Shown here piece by piece: positions 52,077 to 61,996 of a stretch of 64,000 nt of DNA. Source of the DNA: Cognatishimia sp. MH4019. GTDB lineage: Bacteria > Pseudomonadota > Alphaproteobacteria > Rhodobacterales > Rhodobacteraceae. Made by a program: the position numbers and the translations under genes. Numbering within the stretch: position 1 is the stretch's first letter; the number at the start of each line of letters is the position of its first letter. The notes beneath the pieces are model-generated. The model was not told the origin of the DNA. It ran no database searches and saw only the letters and a program-made list of their open reading frames with translations. The DNA lies in the NCBI RefSeq assembly GCF_020177595.1, contig NZ_JAHTBL010000010.1:62001-126000 (forward strand), given 5' to 3'.

Positions 52077-52980
52077 CGGTAGCCTCTTGCGTTGGCGCAA
52101 CCTCGGCTGTGGGGCGTGCGGGAAGCGGGCCGATCAGGTGGCCGGGCTCGTCGATAACCTCAATCGAACGGGAGCGCAGGACACGCAAGAATTCCAGCCG
52201 CTCGTAATCGGCAGACAGGCGCACGCGCAGGCGCCGGTCGGGGCTTTGAGCGACTTGGCCGATCAGCAGGCCCGCGGGGAAAACGCCGCCGTCACCGGAA
52301 GAGACGACGCGGTCGCCGGGGCGTACGAGGTCGGGGTCTTCGAGAAACTCAACCGGTGGGGCGGGGGAGTTATCACCCGCGAGGATAGCACGCTGGCCAG
52401 ATGGCTGGATCGTCACGGGAAGGCGCGAATTGCTGTCGGTCAGCAGGATCACGCGGGCGGTGCGGTCCCCGACGCCGGAGATGCGCCCGACAAGGCCAAG
52501 GCCATCAGTTGTCGCCCAGCCGTCCTGAATACCGTCGCGCGCGCCGATGTTCAGCAGCACGGATTGTCGGAAGGGCGAGCCGCTATCGGCCAGCACAACG
52601 CCGGTCACGAAGGTGAGCTTCGGATCTAGACGGACCTTGTTCAGATCGAGCAGTTTCGCGTTCTTCTGCTCAAGCTGAAGGGCGGCTTCTTTCCACGCCT
52701 GCATCTGGCGCAGCTCACGTCGAAGTTCCTGGTTTTGCTCGTAGATTTTGCGGTAAGAGCGGAAGTCAGCAACGATATTCGCAGTCGCTGTCACCGGTGC
52801 CATCGCCCATTCGAAATTCGGCACGATCTGGTCAACCAAGTTGGCGCGCAATCGCTCGACACGGGGGCTGTCGATGCGCCAGAGCAGGAACACACCGAAA
52901 AGCACAATGACAAGCAGCCCGATCAGCAAGCGGCGGATCGGGCGCACATAGTCATCGCGTCTGGACGTGTCTCGTGCCAA
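52069..52980 (-). CDS. mreC: Rod shape-determining protein MreC
   Basis: A 303-residue bitopic protein: basic N-terminus, one span (LLIGLLVIVLFGVFLLW), a coiled coil (about 75 to 115, YRKIYEQNQELRRELRQMQ), then the beta-barrel periplasmic core (VVLADSGSPFRQSVLLNIG, then GLVGRISGVGDRTARVILLTD, and GDRVVSSGDGGVFPAGLLIG). TTG start at 52980 with AAGGGGCG upstream; no ATG option exists in the right place. It lies 28 bases after mreB. Confidence 0.93.
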   Translation of the reverse strand: MARDTSRRDDYVRPIRRLLIGLLVIVLFGVFLLWRIDSPRVERLRANLVDQIVPNFEWAMAPVTATANIVADFRSYRKIYEQNQELRRELRQMQAWKEAALQLEQKNAKLLDLNKVRLDPKLTFVTGVVLADSGSPFRQSVLLNIGARDGIQDGWATTDGLGLVGRISGVGDRTARVILLTDSNSRLPVTIQPSGQRAILAGDNSPAPPVEFLEDPDLVRPGDRVVSSGDGGVFPAGLLIGQVAQSPDRRLRVRLSADYERLEFLRVLRSRSIEVIDEPGHLIGPLPARPTAEVAPTQEATDG

Positions 52981-53008
52981 GGGTCGCCCCTTTGCGGGTC
53001 AAAAAGGA

Positions 53009-54058
<1,050 letters not shown>

Positions 54059-54073
54059 TTACCCCAATATCTC

Positions 54074-54103
54074 AAAGGCCCGCGACTCTTTCAGCCGCGG
54101 GCC
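54074..54103 (-). terminator. Terminator after leuA
   Basis: On the minus strand, an 8-bp stem (CGCGGGCC/GGCCCGCG, 54096-54103 with 54077-54084), 11-base loop, then a short run of three T. It lies 83 bases after the leuA stop and just before the mreB start; the weak T run lowers confidence. Confidence 0.55.
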
Positions 54104-54186
54104 ATGGGTGCTTATACGGAGCAATGCTGCGCTGCGAAAGGGCCTGATCCAGCCATATCAGCGCGTTTTTGCCGCTGGTGCCGGGT

Positions 54187-55758
54187 TCAGGACACGTCTT
54201 TGTAGGTCACAACGCGCTTGTCAGCCCCCGGACCCGCTTGCTCGCGTCGCATCAAGAGACGGTTGAGCGCGCTGACATAGGCCTTGGCAGAGGCGACAAC
54301 AGTATCGGTATCAGCAGACTGGCCGGTCACGATGATGCCGTTTTCCTCCATCCGGACAGAGACCGTCGCTTGCGCGTCGGTGCCTTCGGTCACGGCATGC
54401 ACTTGGTAGAGCTGCAGACGCGCCTCGTGGGGGAAGAGCGCTTTAACCGCGTTGAAGGTGGCGTCCACGGGGCCATCGCCCTCGGCGGTGATCTGGTGCT
54501 GCGCGCCGTCGATGATCATCGTCAGATCAGCTGATTGAGGGGCTTCGGTGCCACAGATCACGCGCAGGAATTTGATTTTCAGACGCTCGTCCTCGGGGCG
54601 GGCATCGGACATCAGCGCGACCAAGTCGTCGTCGTAGATTTCCTTTTTGCGGTCAGCCAGTTCCTTGAAACGCACAAACACATCATTGAGCTGATTGTCT
54701 GCCAACTCAAACCCCAGATCTTTGAGTTTTGAGCGCAGCGCGGCGCGGCCCGAATGTTTGCCCATCACCAGATTGGTATCGTTCAACCCGATGTCCTCGG
54801 GCTTCATGATCTCGAAGGTTTCCGCGTTTTTCAGAACGCCGTCCTGATGGATGCCGCTTTCGTGCAGAAACGCGTTCTTGCCGACGATGGCCTTGTTGAA
54901 CTGCACAGGGAAGCCCGACACGGTGGCAACGCGGCGCGAGATGTTCATGATTTTGGTCGTGTCGATCCCCGTTTGGAACGGCATGATATCGTTGCGCACG
55001 CGCAGGGCCATCACGACCTCTTCAAGCGCTGTGTTGCCTGCGCGTTCGCCCAAGCCGTTGATCGTGCACTCAATTTGGCGTGCACCCGCATCGACAGCAG
55101 CCAGCGCATTGGCCGTCGCCATGCCGAGGTCATTGTGGCAATGCGTTGCGAAGGTAATCTCGTCCGCGCCCGGCACGTTCGCGATAAGGTCTTCGATGAT
55201 CTGTGCGCTTTCGCGTGGGGCGGTGTAGCCCACAGTGTCAGGAATGTTTATCGTGGTGGCACCGGCTTTGATTGCGATTTCCACGACGCGGTAGAGGTAA
55301 TCGGTTTCTGTGCGCGTGGCGTCCATGGGCGACCATTGGATATTGTCGCAGAGGTTACGGGCGTGGGTCACCGTGTCGTGGATCCGCTCGGCCATCTGAT
55401 CCGGGTCGAGGGCAGTGATATCGCGGTGGAGCGGCGAGGTGCCGATGAACGTATGGATGCGCGGCTTACCGGCGTGTTTGACGGCCTCCCAGCAGCGGTC
55501 GATATCCTTAAAATTCGCGCGCGCCAGACCGCAGATTACGGAGTTCACAGAGCGTTCGGCGATTTCTTTGACGGCTGCGAAATCCCCATCGGACGCAATC
55601 GGGAAGCCCGCTTCAATAATATCAACGCCCATTTCGTCGAGCAGGGTGGCGATTTCCAGTTTCTCGGCATGGCTCATCGTGGCGCCGGGGCTTTGCTCGC
55701 CGTCGCGCAGGGTCGTGTCGAAGATCAACACGCGATCTTGTTTCGATGTATCGGTCAT
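54187..55758 (-). CDS. leuA: 2-isopropylmalate synthase
   Basis: A 523-residue first enzyme of leucine synthesis. HMGL-like barrel: IFDTTLRDGEQSPGATM with metal and substrate Arg/Asp, AGFPIASDGDF, FATHCHNDLGMATANALAAVDAGA with metal His pair, GERAGNTALEEVVMAL; C-terminal allosteric domain from about 400. The start ATG at 55758 (MTDTSKQDRVLIFD) is chosen over an upstream extension to 55905, which lies in the attenuator region. A leucine-rich leader peptide and alternative RNA pairings upstream indicate leucine control. Confidence 0.95.
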   Translation of the reverse strand: MTDTSKQDRVLIFDTTLRDGEQSPGATMSHAEKLEIATLLDEMGVDIIEAGFPIASDGDFAAVKEIAERSVNSVICGLARANFKDIDRCWEAVKHAGKPRIHTFIGTSPLHRDITALDPDQMAERIHDTVTHARNLCDNIQWSPMDATRTETDYLYRVVEIAIKAGATTINIPDTVGYTAPRESAQIIEDLIANVPGADEITFATHCHNDLGMATANALAAVDAGARQIECTINGLGERAGNTALEEVVMALRVRNDIMPFQTGIDTTKIMNISRRVATVSGFPVQFNKAIVGKNAFLHESGIHQDGVLKNAETFEIMKPEDIGLNDTNLVMGKHSGRAALRSKLKDLGFELADNQLNDVFVRFKELADRKKEIYDDDLVALMSDARPEDERLKIKFLRVICGTEAPQSADLTMIIDGAQHQITAEGDGPVDATFNAVKALFPHEARLQLYQVHAVTEGTDAQATVSVRMEENGIIVTGQSADTDTVVASAKAYVSALNRLLMRREQAGPGADKRVVTYKDVS

Positions 55759-55780
55759 ATCATGTCTCTTGAGTTTTGTT

Positions 55781-55851
55781 TCCTTAGCATTTGGCGCGAA
55801 ATCCCCCCCTGAGCGGTCGCGCCAAAAGGCACGCTCAGAGGCGGCTAAGGA
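55781..55851 (-). promoter_or_regulatory. leuA attenuator: three competing RNA pairings
   Basis: On the minus-strand RNA: 10-bp perfect stem TTTGGCGCGA/TCGCGCCAAA (55817-55826 with 55790-55799); a competing 7-bp pair CTGAGCG/CGCTCAG (55832-55838 with 55809-55815) that starts at the leader stop codon; and an outer 8-bp pair TCCTTAGC/GCTAAGGA joining the Leu codons (55844-55851) to 55781-55788. No U run follows the main stem, so control may be at translation or by Rho. Confidence 0.7.
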
Positions 55852-55915
55852 GAAGCAATAGGCCAGCGCGCAGCGAAAGGCTGCTTGCGAATTGGATATG
55901 GCCATTGGTCATCAT
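55835..55915 (-). CDS. leuL: Leucine leader peptide upstream of leuA
   Basis: A 26-residue frame on the minus strand: MMTNGHIQFASSLSLRAG followed by five Leu in a row (codons CTA TTG CTT CTC CTT), then SRL and TGA. Eight of 26 residues are Leu. AGGA lies 5 bases before the first ATG, and a -10-like TATAAC (55923-55928) stands just upstream. A ribosome stalled at the Leu run would cover the segment that otherwise pairs with 55781-55788. This is the classic design of leucine attenuation. Confidence 0.8.
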   Translation of the reverse strand: MMTNGHIQFASSLSLRAGLLLLLSRL

Positions 55916-55999
55916 GCGTCCTGTTATACCGCAGGTTTGATGAATGAAAAGTGCTTTGTCGATTTGACGAGGAAGGGTGGCCTCTTATGTGACACCGCC

Positions 56000-56665
56000 A
56001 TGGAACGTGCATTGATTATCGGAGACAGCGGCGGCATCGGCAGCGCTGTGAAAGCGGCTTTGGTAGCGCAAGGCGTGACGGTGGTCGGGTTGTCGCGGTC
56101 GGTCGACGGGCTGGACGTAACATCCGAGACATCGGTTGCGGCCTGTCTGGGGGCGTTGCAAGGACCGTTTGATCTGATTTTCGTGGCCACGGGCGCGTTG
56201 GAGATCGACGGGCATGAGCCGGAAAAGACGATCAAGGCGCTGGAGCCGGAGGCGTTGCTGGCGCAGTTCAAGCTGAATACGGTTGGCCCTGCGATGGTGC
56301 TGAAACATGCGCTGCGGTTGCTGCCGACGGACGGGCGCGCGGTGATTGCGGTGCTGTCGGCAAGGGTCGGTTCGATTGGGGATAATGGTTTGGGCGGGTG
56401 GTATTCTTATCGGACCGCAAAGGCGGCGGTGAACCAGATCGTGCACTCGACAGCGATTGAGGTGGGGCGGTCGCACAAGGAGGCGATTATTGTGTCGCTG
56501 CACCCAGGCACGGTGGCGACGAAATTTACCGAGAAATACGCAGGGCGTCACAAGACGGTGCCTGCGGACGAGGCGGCGCAAAACTTGCTGTGTGTCATCT
56601 CAGAACTTGGAACAGACCAATCGGGTGGGTTTTTCGATTGGGCCGGTAAAGAGGTGCCGTGGTGA
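56000..56665 (+). CDS. SDR family oxidoreductase (C-factor-like)
   Basis: A 221-residue short-chain dehydrogenase. NAD(P) loop IIGDSGGIGSAV (a variant of TGxxxGIG), LDVTSE acidic residue, LSARVGSIGDNGLGG and the Tyr/Lys pair in WYSYRTAKAAVNQ. The ATG at 56000 is chosen from structure; the frame runs on upstream through the leuA control region. Substrate unknown. The photolyase gene starts inside its stop (GTGA), as found in several proteobacteria. Confidence 0.85.
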   Translation: MERALIIGDSGGIGSAVKAALVAQGVTVVGLSRSVDGLDVTSETSVAACLGALQGPFDLIFVATGALEIDGHEPEKTIKALEPEALLAQFKLNTVGPAMVLKHALRLLPTDGRAVIAVLSARVGSIGDNGLGGWYSYRTAKAAVNQIVHSTAIEVGRSHKEAIIVSLHPGTVATKFTEKYAGRHKTVPADEAAQNLLCVISELGTDQSGGFFDWAGKEVPW

Positions 56666-58185
56666 GTAAACTGCTGCTTGTGCTGGGCGACCAGCTTTCG
56701 ATGGATATCGCATCTTTGCGCGAGGGCGATAAGGTGAGCGATGTGGTCGTGATGGCCGAGGTCGCTGATGAGGCAAGCTATGTGCAGCATCACCCCAAAA
56801 AGATCGCCTTTATCTTTGCAGCGATGCGCAAATTCGCCAAAGCGCTGGAGCAGGATGGCTGGACCGTTGCCTATACCAAGCTGGATGACGACGAGAACAG
56901 CGGGTCGATTGGTGGAGAGCTACTGCGTCGCGCCGAAGAATATGACGCGGGTGAGGTGATCGCGACAGAGCCGGGGGAATGGCGGCTGATCTCGCATCTC
57001 GAAGACCTGCCGATCCCGGTGCATCAGTTTCAGAACGATCTGTTCATCGCCTCGCATAAGGAGTTCGAGGACTGGGCCGAGGGCCGAAAGGCGCTTCGGA
57101 TGGAGTATTTCTATCGCGATATGCGGCGCAAGACCGGGCTGTTGATGGATGGCGATAAGCCGGTTGGGGAGAAGTGGAATTTTGACCACGACAATCGCAA
57201 GCCTGCACCGGATGAGGTCACGTTTGACGGACCGTTGAAATTTGAGCCCGATGAGATTGTCGAAGATGTGCTGGACCTAGTTGAGACGCGGTTCGACAAT
57301 TCCTTTGGCGACCTGCGACCGTTTTGGTTCGCAACGGATCGCGGGCAGGCGCTGGAACAGCTGAATCATTTCATCGAGCATGGTCTGCCGAAGTTTGGCG
57401 ACTTTCAGGATGCGATGCTGAACGATAATCGCTTCCTCTATCATGGGCTTGTGTCATTCTACATGAACGCCGGTTTGCTCAGCCCGCTTGAGGTGTGCGA
57501 GGCGGCGGCGAAAGCCTATGACGACGGAAACGCCCCGATCAACGCAGTCGAAGGGTTCATTCGCCAGATCATCGGCTGGCGGGAATATGTGCGTGGTATC
57601 TATTTCTTGGAAGGGCCGGATTACCCGCGCCGCAACGGGTTGAACCATCAGCGCGGGCTGCCGGATTTCTACTGGGGCGCTGAGACGAAGATGAATTGCA
57701 TCTCGAAGGCGGTGGCCCAGACGAAAGAGGATGCTTACGCGCATCACATTCAGCGGCTTATGGTGACGGGCAATTTCGCGCTGCTTGCGGGCATCAACCC
57801 GAACGAGGTGCATGAGTGGTATCTGGCGGTTTACGCAGATGCCTACGAGTGGGTGGAAGCGCCCAACGTCGTGGGCATGAGCCAGTTCGCCGATGGTGGG
57901 ATCATCGCCTCGAAGCCGTATGTATCTAGCGGCAGCTACATCAACAAGATGTCGGATTACTGCAAGAATTGCGATTACAGCGTCAGTAAGAAAACCGGCG
58001 ACGGGGCGTGCCCGTTCAACCTTCTTTATTGGCATTTCCTGATCCGGCACCGGGATCGGTTCGATAACAACCCGCGCATGGCGCAGATGTATCGCGTGTT
58101 TGACCGCATGGATGAAGAGCGCCGCGAGACTGTGCTGGCTGAGGCCGATGCGTTTTTGGAGAAGCTCGGCAAAGAGGTCGTCTAG
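56662..58185 (+). CDS. Iron-sulfur (6-4) photolyase (FeS-BCP/PhrB type)
   Basis: A 507-residue flavoprotein of the iron-sulfur bacterial cryptochrome/photolyase group. GTG start at 56662 overlapping the SDR stop. N-terminal antenna domain (LLLVLGDQLSMDIASLREGD); C-terminal FAD domain (VEGFIRQIIGWREYVRGIYF, MVTGNFALLAGINPNEVHEWYLAVYADAYEWVEAPNV partly). The four cluster cysteines are in MNCISKA and in YCKNCDY plus GACPFN. Light would drive repair of (6-4) photoproducts; the antenna is likely a lumazine. Converges on the next SDR with a 6-base gap. Confidence 0.92.
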   Translation: MSKLLLVLGDQLSMDIASLREGDKVSDVVVMAEVADEASYVQHHPKKIAFIFAAMRKFAKALEQDGWTVAYTKLDDDENSGSIGGELLRRAEEYDAGEVIATEPGEWRLISHLEDLPIPVHQFQNDLFIASHKEFEDWAEGRKALRMEYFYRDMRRKTGLLMDGDKPVGEKWNFDHDNRKPAPDEVTFDGPLKFEPDEIVEDVLDLVETRFDNSFGDLRPFWFATDRGQALEQLNHFIEHGLPKFGDFQDAMLNDNRFLYHGLVSFYMNAGLLSPLEVCEAAAKAYDDGNAPINAVEGFIRQIIGWREYVRGIYFLEGPDYPRRNGLNHQRGLPDFYWGAETKMNCISKAVAQTKEDAYAHHIQRLMVTGNFALLAGINPNEVHEWYLAVYADAYEWVEAPNVVGMSQFADGGIIASKPYVSSGSYINKMSDYCKNCDYSVSKKTGDGACPFNLLYWHFLIRHRDRFDNNPRMAQMYRVFDRMDEERRETVLAEADAFLEKLGKEVV

Positions 58186-58191
58186 ACCGGC

Positions 58192-58932
58192 CTAGATACA
58201 GCGCCCTCCATCGACCTCCATCGCGACGCCGGTAATCATGCTGGCCTCGTCCGAGCAGAGAAACGCGGCGGCGTTGCCCATATCCTCGGGTGTGGAGAAA
58301 CGCCCGATGGGGATCGTGGAGAGGAACTGCGCGCGACGTTCAGGTGTGTCATCGCCCAAAAACGATTTCAGAAGCGGCGTGTCGCCTGCCACCGGGTTCA
58401 GCGCGTTCACGCGGATGCCAGCGGGTGCAAGCTCAATCGCCATGGTTTTCGTGGCCGTAATCATCCAGCCTTTCGATGCATTATACCAATTGAGATGCGC
58501 ACGTGGAGAGACCCCGGCGGTGGAGGCCACGTTCAGGATCGCCCCGCTTTTGCGCGCTTTCATCAGCGGCACGATATGGCGGGCGGTCAGAAAGACGGAC
58601 TTGGCGTTCACGGCAAGAACGCGGTCGAAATCCTCAACCGTGACGTCTTCCAGTGGGCCGGGCAGATGGGTGATGCCTGCGTTATTCACAAGCACGTCGA
58701 TATGGCCAAGTTGGTCCAGTGTGGTTTGGGTCATCGCCTCGACCGAGGTATCATCGGCCACGTCTACATGGCAGGCGACGCCACCGATGCGTTCGGCAAT
58801 GTCACGCGCGGCATCCATGTTCAGGTCCGCGACCACGACGCGGGCGCCCTCGGCTGCGAATTTGCGCGCGATGCCTGCGCCGAAGCCGGAGGCGGCACCT
58901 GTGACTATCGCTGTTTTTTCCCGCAATCTCAT
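58192..58932 (-). CDS. SDR family oxidoreductase
   Basis: A 246-residue classical short-chain dehydrogenase: TGAASGFGAGIARKFAAEG cofactor loop, ADLNMD acidic end (NAD preference), NNAGITHLPGPLE, catalytic Ser-Tyr-Lys in NVASTAGVSPRAHLNWYNASKG. C-terminal GVAMEVDGG is family-typical. Its substrate is unknown. An aldehyde dehydrogenase gene starts upstream with a 9-base gap, so the two may act in sequence on an alcohol/aldehyde. Confidence 0.9.
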   Translation of the reverse strand: MRLREKTAIVTGAASGFGAGIARKFAAEGARVVVADLNMDAARDIAERIGGVACHVDVADDTSVEAMTQTTLDQLGHIDVLVNNAGITHLPGPLEDVTVEDFDRVLAVNAKSVFLTARHIVPLMKARKSGAILNVASTAGVSPRAHLNWYNASKGWMITATKTMAIELAPAGIRVNALNPVAGDTPLLKSFLGDDTPERRAQFLSTIPIGRFSTPEDMGNAAAFLCSDEASMITGVAMEVDGGRCI

Positions 58933-58941
58933 GGCTTTCTC

Positions 58942-60390
58942 CTATCCGTGATGGGCGGCGACGGTTTTGAGTTGCGAGAAACCATACAGCGCCTCGAACC
59001 CCTTTTCGCGGCCATGACCGGATTTTCCGACCCCACCGAAGGGCAGCTCCACGCCGCCGCCTGCGCCGTAATTGTTGATGAAAACCTGTCCTGCTTTGAT
59101 CTGTTTGGTCAGCCGCATTTGGCGCGCGCCGTCGCGGGTCCAGATGCTGGCGACGAGGCCGTAATCGGTGCCGTTGGCAATCGCGATGGCCTCGGCGTCG
59201 TCGTCAAAGGGGATGATGACCTGGACGGGGCCGAAGATTTCGTCTTTGGCGAGGGTGTGATCAGGCGCGACATTTGTGAAAAGCGTTGGCGCGATGTAGC
59301 TGCCACCCGTGGGTGCGTCTGCGATGATCTGGCCTTGGGCGGCTGTTTCAAGGTCATAACCTTTGTCCAGAAAACCGCTGACGATGTCCCTTTGGCGGGC
59401 CGAGACGAGCGGGCCGACATGTAGATCATCCAGCGCCGGGCCAACTTGGAGAGCATTGTAACGCTCGGCCATGCGGGTTGTGACTTCGTCCAATTTGGAG
59501 CGGTGCACGAGGATGCGTGACGAGGCCGAACAGGTCTGGCCTGCATTCTGGATCGCGGCGTTGACGAGGAACGGCGTTGCGGCGTCCAGATCGGCATCGG
59601 CAAAGACAAGCTGTGGGGATTTACCGCCCAGCTCCAGCGTGACGGGCACGACGTTTTGACCCGCTGCTTGCTGGACCAAAGCGCCGACGGGGACAGAGCC
59701 GGTGAATGATACATGGTCAATATCGGGATGGCCGGAAAGCGCCGCTCCGGCCTCTGTCCCGAGCCCCGGAACGGTGTTGAGCGCGCCATCGGGAAGGCCC
59801 GCATCATAGGCAAGATGGGTGAAGGCGAGCGCGGTCAGGCTGGCCTCTTCCGCTGGCTTCAAAACGCAAGCATTGCCCATGGCGAGAGCCGCTCCGACCG
59901 AGCGGCCGATGATTTGCATCGGGTAATTCCACGGCACGATATGACCCGTCACGCCATGGGGCTCGCGCAGGGTGTAGACCGTGTAGCCATCCAGATAGGG
60001 AATCGTGGTGCCATGGAGCTTGTCGGCAGCTCCGCCGTAAAACTCCATGTAGCGGGCCAAAGCGATGACGTCGTTGCGAGCCTGGGTCAGGGGTTTGCCG
60101 ACATCGCGCGCCTCCATCCACGCCAGATCGTCGGCGCGTTTCAGCACAAGCTGGCCGATCTTTGTCAGGATACGTCCGCGCTGGGTCGCGGTCATGCGGC
60201 CCCAATCGCTGTGTAATGCAGTGCGGGCAGAGGCGACGGCGGTGTCGATATCCGCGGCGGTCCCGCGCGCGATTTGGCTGAAGGTTTCGCCCGTTGAGGG
60301 ATCTTTTACGGGCAAAACCTCGGCGCCGTCAGCTGTGCGCCACGCGCCGCCAATGCAGATTTTGTCGGTGTCAAACCAGATGCGGCTCAT
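58942..60390 (-). CDS. Aldehyde dehydrogenase family protein
   Basis: A 482-residue NAD(P)-dependent aldehyde dehydrogenase. GHIVPWNYPMQIIGRSVGAAL, general base Glu in VTLELGGKSPQLVF, nucleophile Cys in NAGQTCSASSRILV, and EIFGPVQVIIPFDDD. Betaine-aldehyde or related substrates are possible, but not decided from these motifs. Operon with the SDR gene downstream. Confidence 0.93.
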   Translation of the reverse strand: MSRIWFDTDKICIGGAWRTADGAEVLPVKDPSTGETFSQIARGTAADIDTAVASARTALHSDWGRMTATQRGRILTKIGQLVLKRADDLAWMEARDVGKPLTQARNDVIALARYMEFYGGAADKLHGTTIPYLDGYTVYTLREPHGVTGHIVPWNYPMQIIGRSVGAALAMGNACVLKPAEEASLTALAFTHLAYDAGLPDGALNTVPGLGTEAGAALSGHPDIDHVSFTGSVPVGALVQQAAGQNVVPVTLELGGKSPQLVFADADLDAATPFLVNAAIQNAGQTCSASSRILVHRSKLDEVTTRMAERYNALQVGPALDDLHVGPLVSARQRDIVSGFLDKGYDLETAAQGQIIADAPTGGSYIAPTLFTNVAPDHTLAKDEIFGPVQVIIPFDDDAEAIAIANGTDYGLVASIWTRDGARQMRLTKQIKAGQVFINNYGAGGGVELPFGGVGKSGHGREKGFEALYGFSQLKTVAAHHG

Positions 60391-60453
60391 ATGCCCTCAC
60401 TCCCCAGTGGTCGGATCAACTGTGCCGGGGATTGGGGGAATGGTAAAGCGGTC

Positions 60454-61770
60454 TCAGTTGCCGGAAGTCAGCGCGCCATTTTCCCATTCGCCCGAGCGTT
60501 CTTCGCCGCTGGCGTAGCGCATCGTCCCGGTGCCTTGGCGTTTGCCTTGCACGAACATGCCTTCGTAGACATCGCCGCTGGCATAGGTAGCGACACCGCT
60601 TCCGCTGATCTCGCCCCGAAGCCATTCGCCTTCGTAGACAAAGCCCTTGGCCATGGTGATCTTGCCGGTTCCGTGGCGCTGGCCGTCCTCGAAATTCCCC
60701 TCGTAGACAGAGCCATCCGCATAGGTCGCCTTACCCGCGCCCTGACGTTTGCCGTCGACCCAATTGCCTTCGTAAACATAGCCGTCGGGATAGCGCATGG
60801 TGCCTTGGCCGTGGTTCTTGGCGTTCTTGAAGCCGCCTTCATAGGTCAGCCCGCTGGTATAGGTGGCGATCCCTTGGCCTTCGATCACACCGGCGACCCA
60901 AGTGCCTTCATAGGTATTGCCATCTGGGTAGACGATCTTGCCTTGGCCTTCTGCAAGGTCCTCCACAAACTGACCCGTATAGACGGAGCCGTCAGGGTAG
61001 GTGACCTCGCCCGTGCCGTGGATCATGCCGTTCTGCCAGCCCCCCTGATAGAGGTAGCCATCCGCGCCGATAAAGCTGCCTTGACCATGGCGCTGATCGT
61101 TCAGAAACGCCCCTTCATAGACGTCGCCGTTGGCGTAGGTCACCTTGCCCTGGCCTTCGCGCTTGCCTGCCTTGAACGCCCCTTCATAGACGTCGCCATT
61201 GGCTTGGGTCAGCACGCCTGTGCCGTCGATCTGACCGGCTTTCCAAGTGCCTTCATAGCGCAGCCCGTCCGGCATGATGAGCGCACCAGTGCCAGAGCGT
61301 TGACCTGCGGCCATCATGCCCTCGTAGCGCGCGCCATCGGGGTAAGTGATCGTGCCTTGGCCTTCTTTGACCCCGTTGACCCAATTACCCTCGTAGACAT
61401 AGCCGTTGGGGCCGGACAGCGTGCCGATGCCGTGGTGGAGCGCGTTGCGAAAGCTGCCTTCATAGCGCATCTCGTTGGCGTATGTGGCAACGCCGGTTCC
61501 GGTGCGTTCGCCGTCGACCCACTCGCCTTCATAGGTGGAGCCATCGACATAGGTGATCGTGCCGAACCCCTCGGGCTTGCCACGTGCGAAACTGCCAATG
61601 TAGACCGCGCCATTGGGGTAGCTGGCCTGACCCTGGCCTTTGATCTCTCCATCGACCCATTCGCCTTCATAGACATAGCCATTGGGCAAGGTGTAGCTGC
61701 CTTGACCGTCCTGCTTGCCGTTCTTGAACGTGCCGACATAGACGCCGCCATCCTCGTATTGCTTTGTTTC
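60454..61770 (-). repeat. 69-bp tandem array coding MORN units
   Basis: About 18 to 19 diverged copies of a 69-base unit, one per MORN motif. Divergence is moderate with many silent and conservative changes, so this is an old duplication array kept by selection, though close copies (for example around 61,100 to 61,210) could still recombine. Confidence 0.9.
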
Positions 61771-61839
61771 CACTTGCTGAGCAGCAGCTGGCAGGGCAAA
61801 GGCAAGGCTGGTGAGGGTGGCAATCGCGATGCGGCGCAT
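60454..61839 (-). CDS. Secreted MORN-repeat protein
   Basis: A 461-residue protein: signal peptide MRRIAIATLTSLAFALPAAA, then almost nothing but about 18 to 19 tandem 23-residue MORN units (form PNGYVYEGEWVDG, then a GQG/GTG and an aromatic pair). The units run from residue about 25 to the end. MORN sheets form long flat beta-hairpin ribbons that bind lipids or proteins. Export to the periplasm or surface is predicted. The coding sequence repeats every 69 bases, which also creates a long empty frame on the other strand. No partner gene is evident. Confidence 0.93.
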   Translation of the reverse strand: MRRIAIATLTSLAFALPAAAQQVETKQYEDGGVYVGTFKNGKQDGQGSYTLPNGYVYEGEWVDGEIKGQGQASYPNGAVYIGSFARGKPEGFGTITYVDGSTYEGEWVDGERTGTGVATYANEMRYEGSFRNALHHGIGTLSGPNGYVYEGNWVNGVKEGQGTITYPDGARYEGMMAAGQRSGTGALIMPDGLRYEGTWKAGQIDGTGVLTQANGDVYEGAFKAGKREGQGKVTYANGDVYEGAFLNDQRHGQGSFIGADGYLYQGGWQNGMIHGTGEVTYPDGSVYTGQFVEDLAEGQGKIVYPDGNTYEGTWVAGVIEGQGIATYTSGLTYEGGFKNAKNHGQGTMRYPDGYVYEGNWVDGKRQGAGKATYADGSVYEGNFEDGQRHGTGKITMAKGFVYEGEWLRGEISGSGVATYASGDVYEGMFVQGKRQGTGTMRYASGEERSGEWENGALTSGN

Positions 61840-61996
61840 GTGGGCTGATCCTTGAAAAATCCTTCAAAGCGAGGGTAATTGAGCCCCCGCTCGCCCGCAA
61901 CGGCTTTCCTTTGACGGGCGACCTATTCCGACGCAGGGCCTTCCCCTTGCGCGGCAATCTGCTAAGTCGCGGAGAGACAGACGAAGGACGACCCCG

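Noticed and set aside
55759-55905. N-terminal extension of leuA to 55,905
   Set aside because: The frame is open, but the added 49 residues are unlike LeuA, which begins near MTDTSKQDRVLIFD. The stretch carries the leader peptide and attenuator pairings instead.
60391-61848. A 485-residue open frame on the + strand opposite the MORN gene
   Set aside because: It comes from the 69-base repeat period of the MORN gene, which keeps one antisense frame free of stops. The product is a repetitive mirror with no domain, and the minus-strand frame has a signal peptide and clear MORN units.
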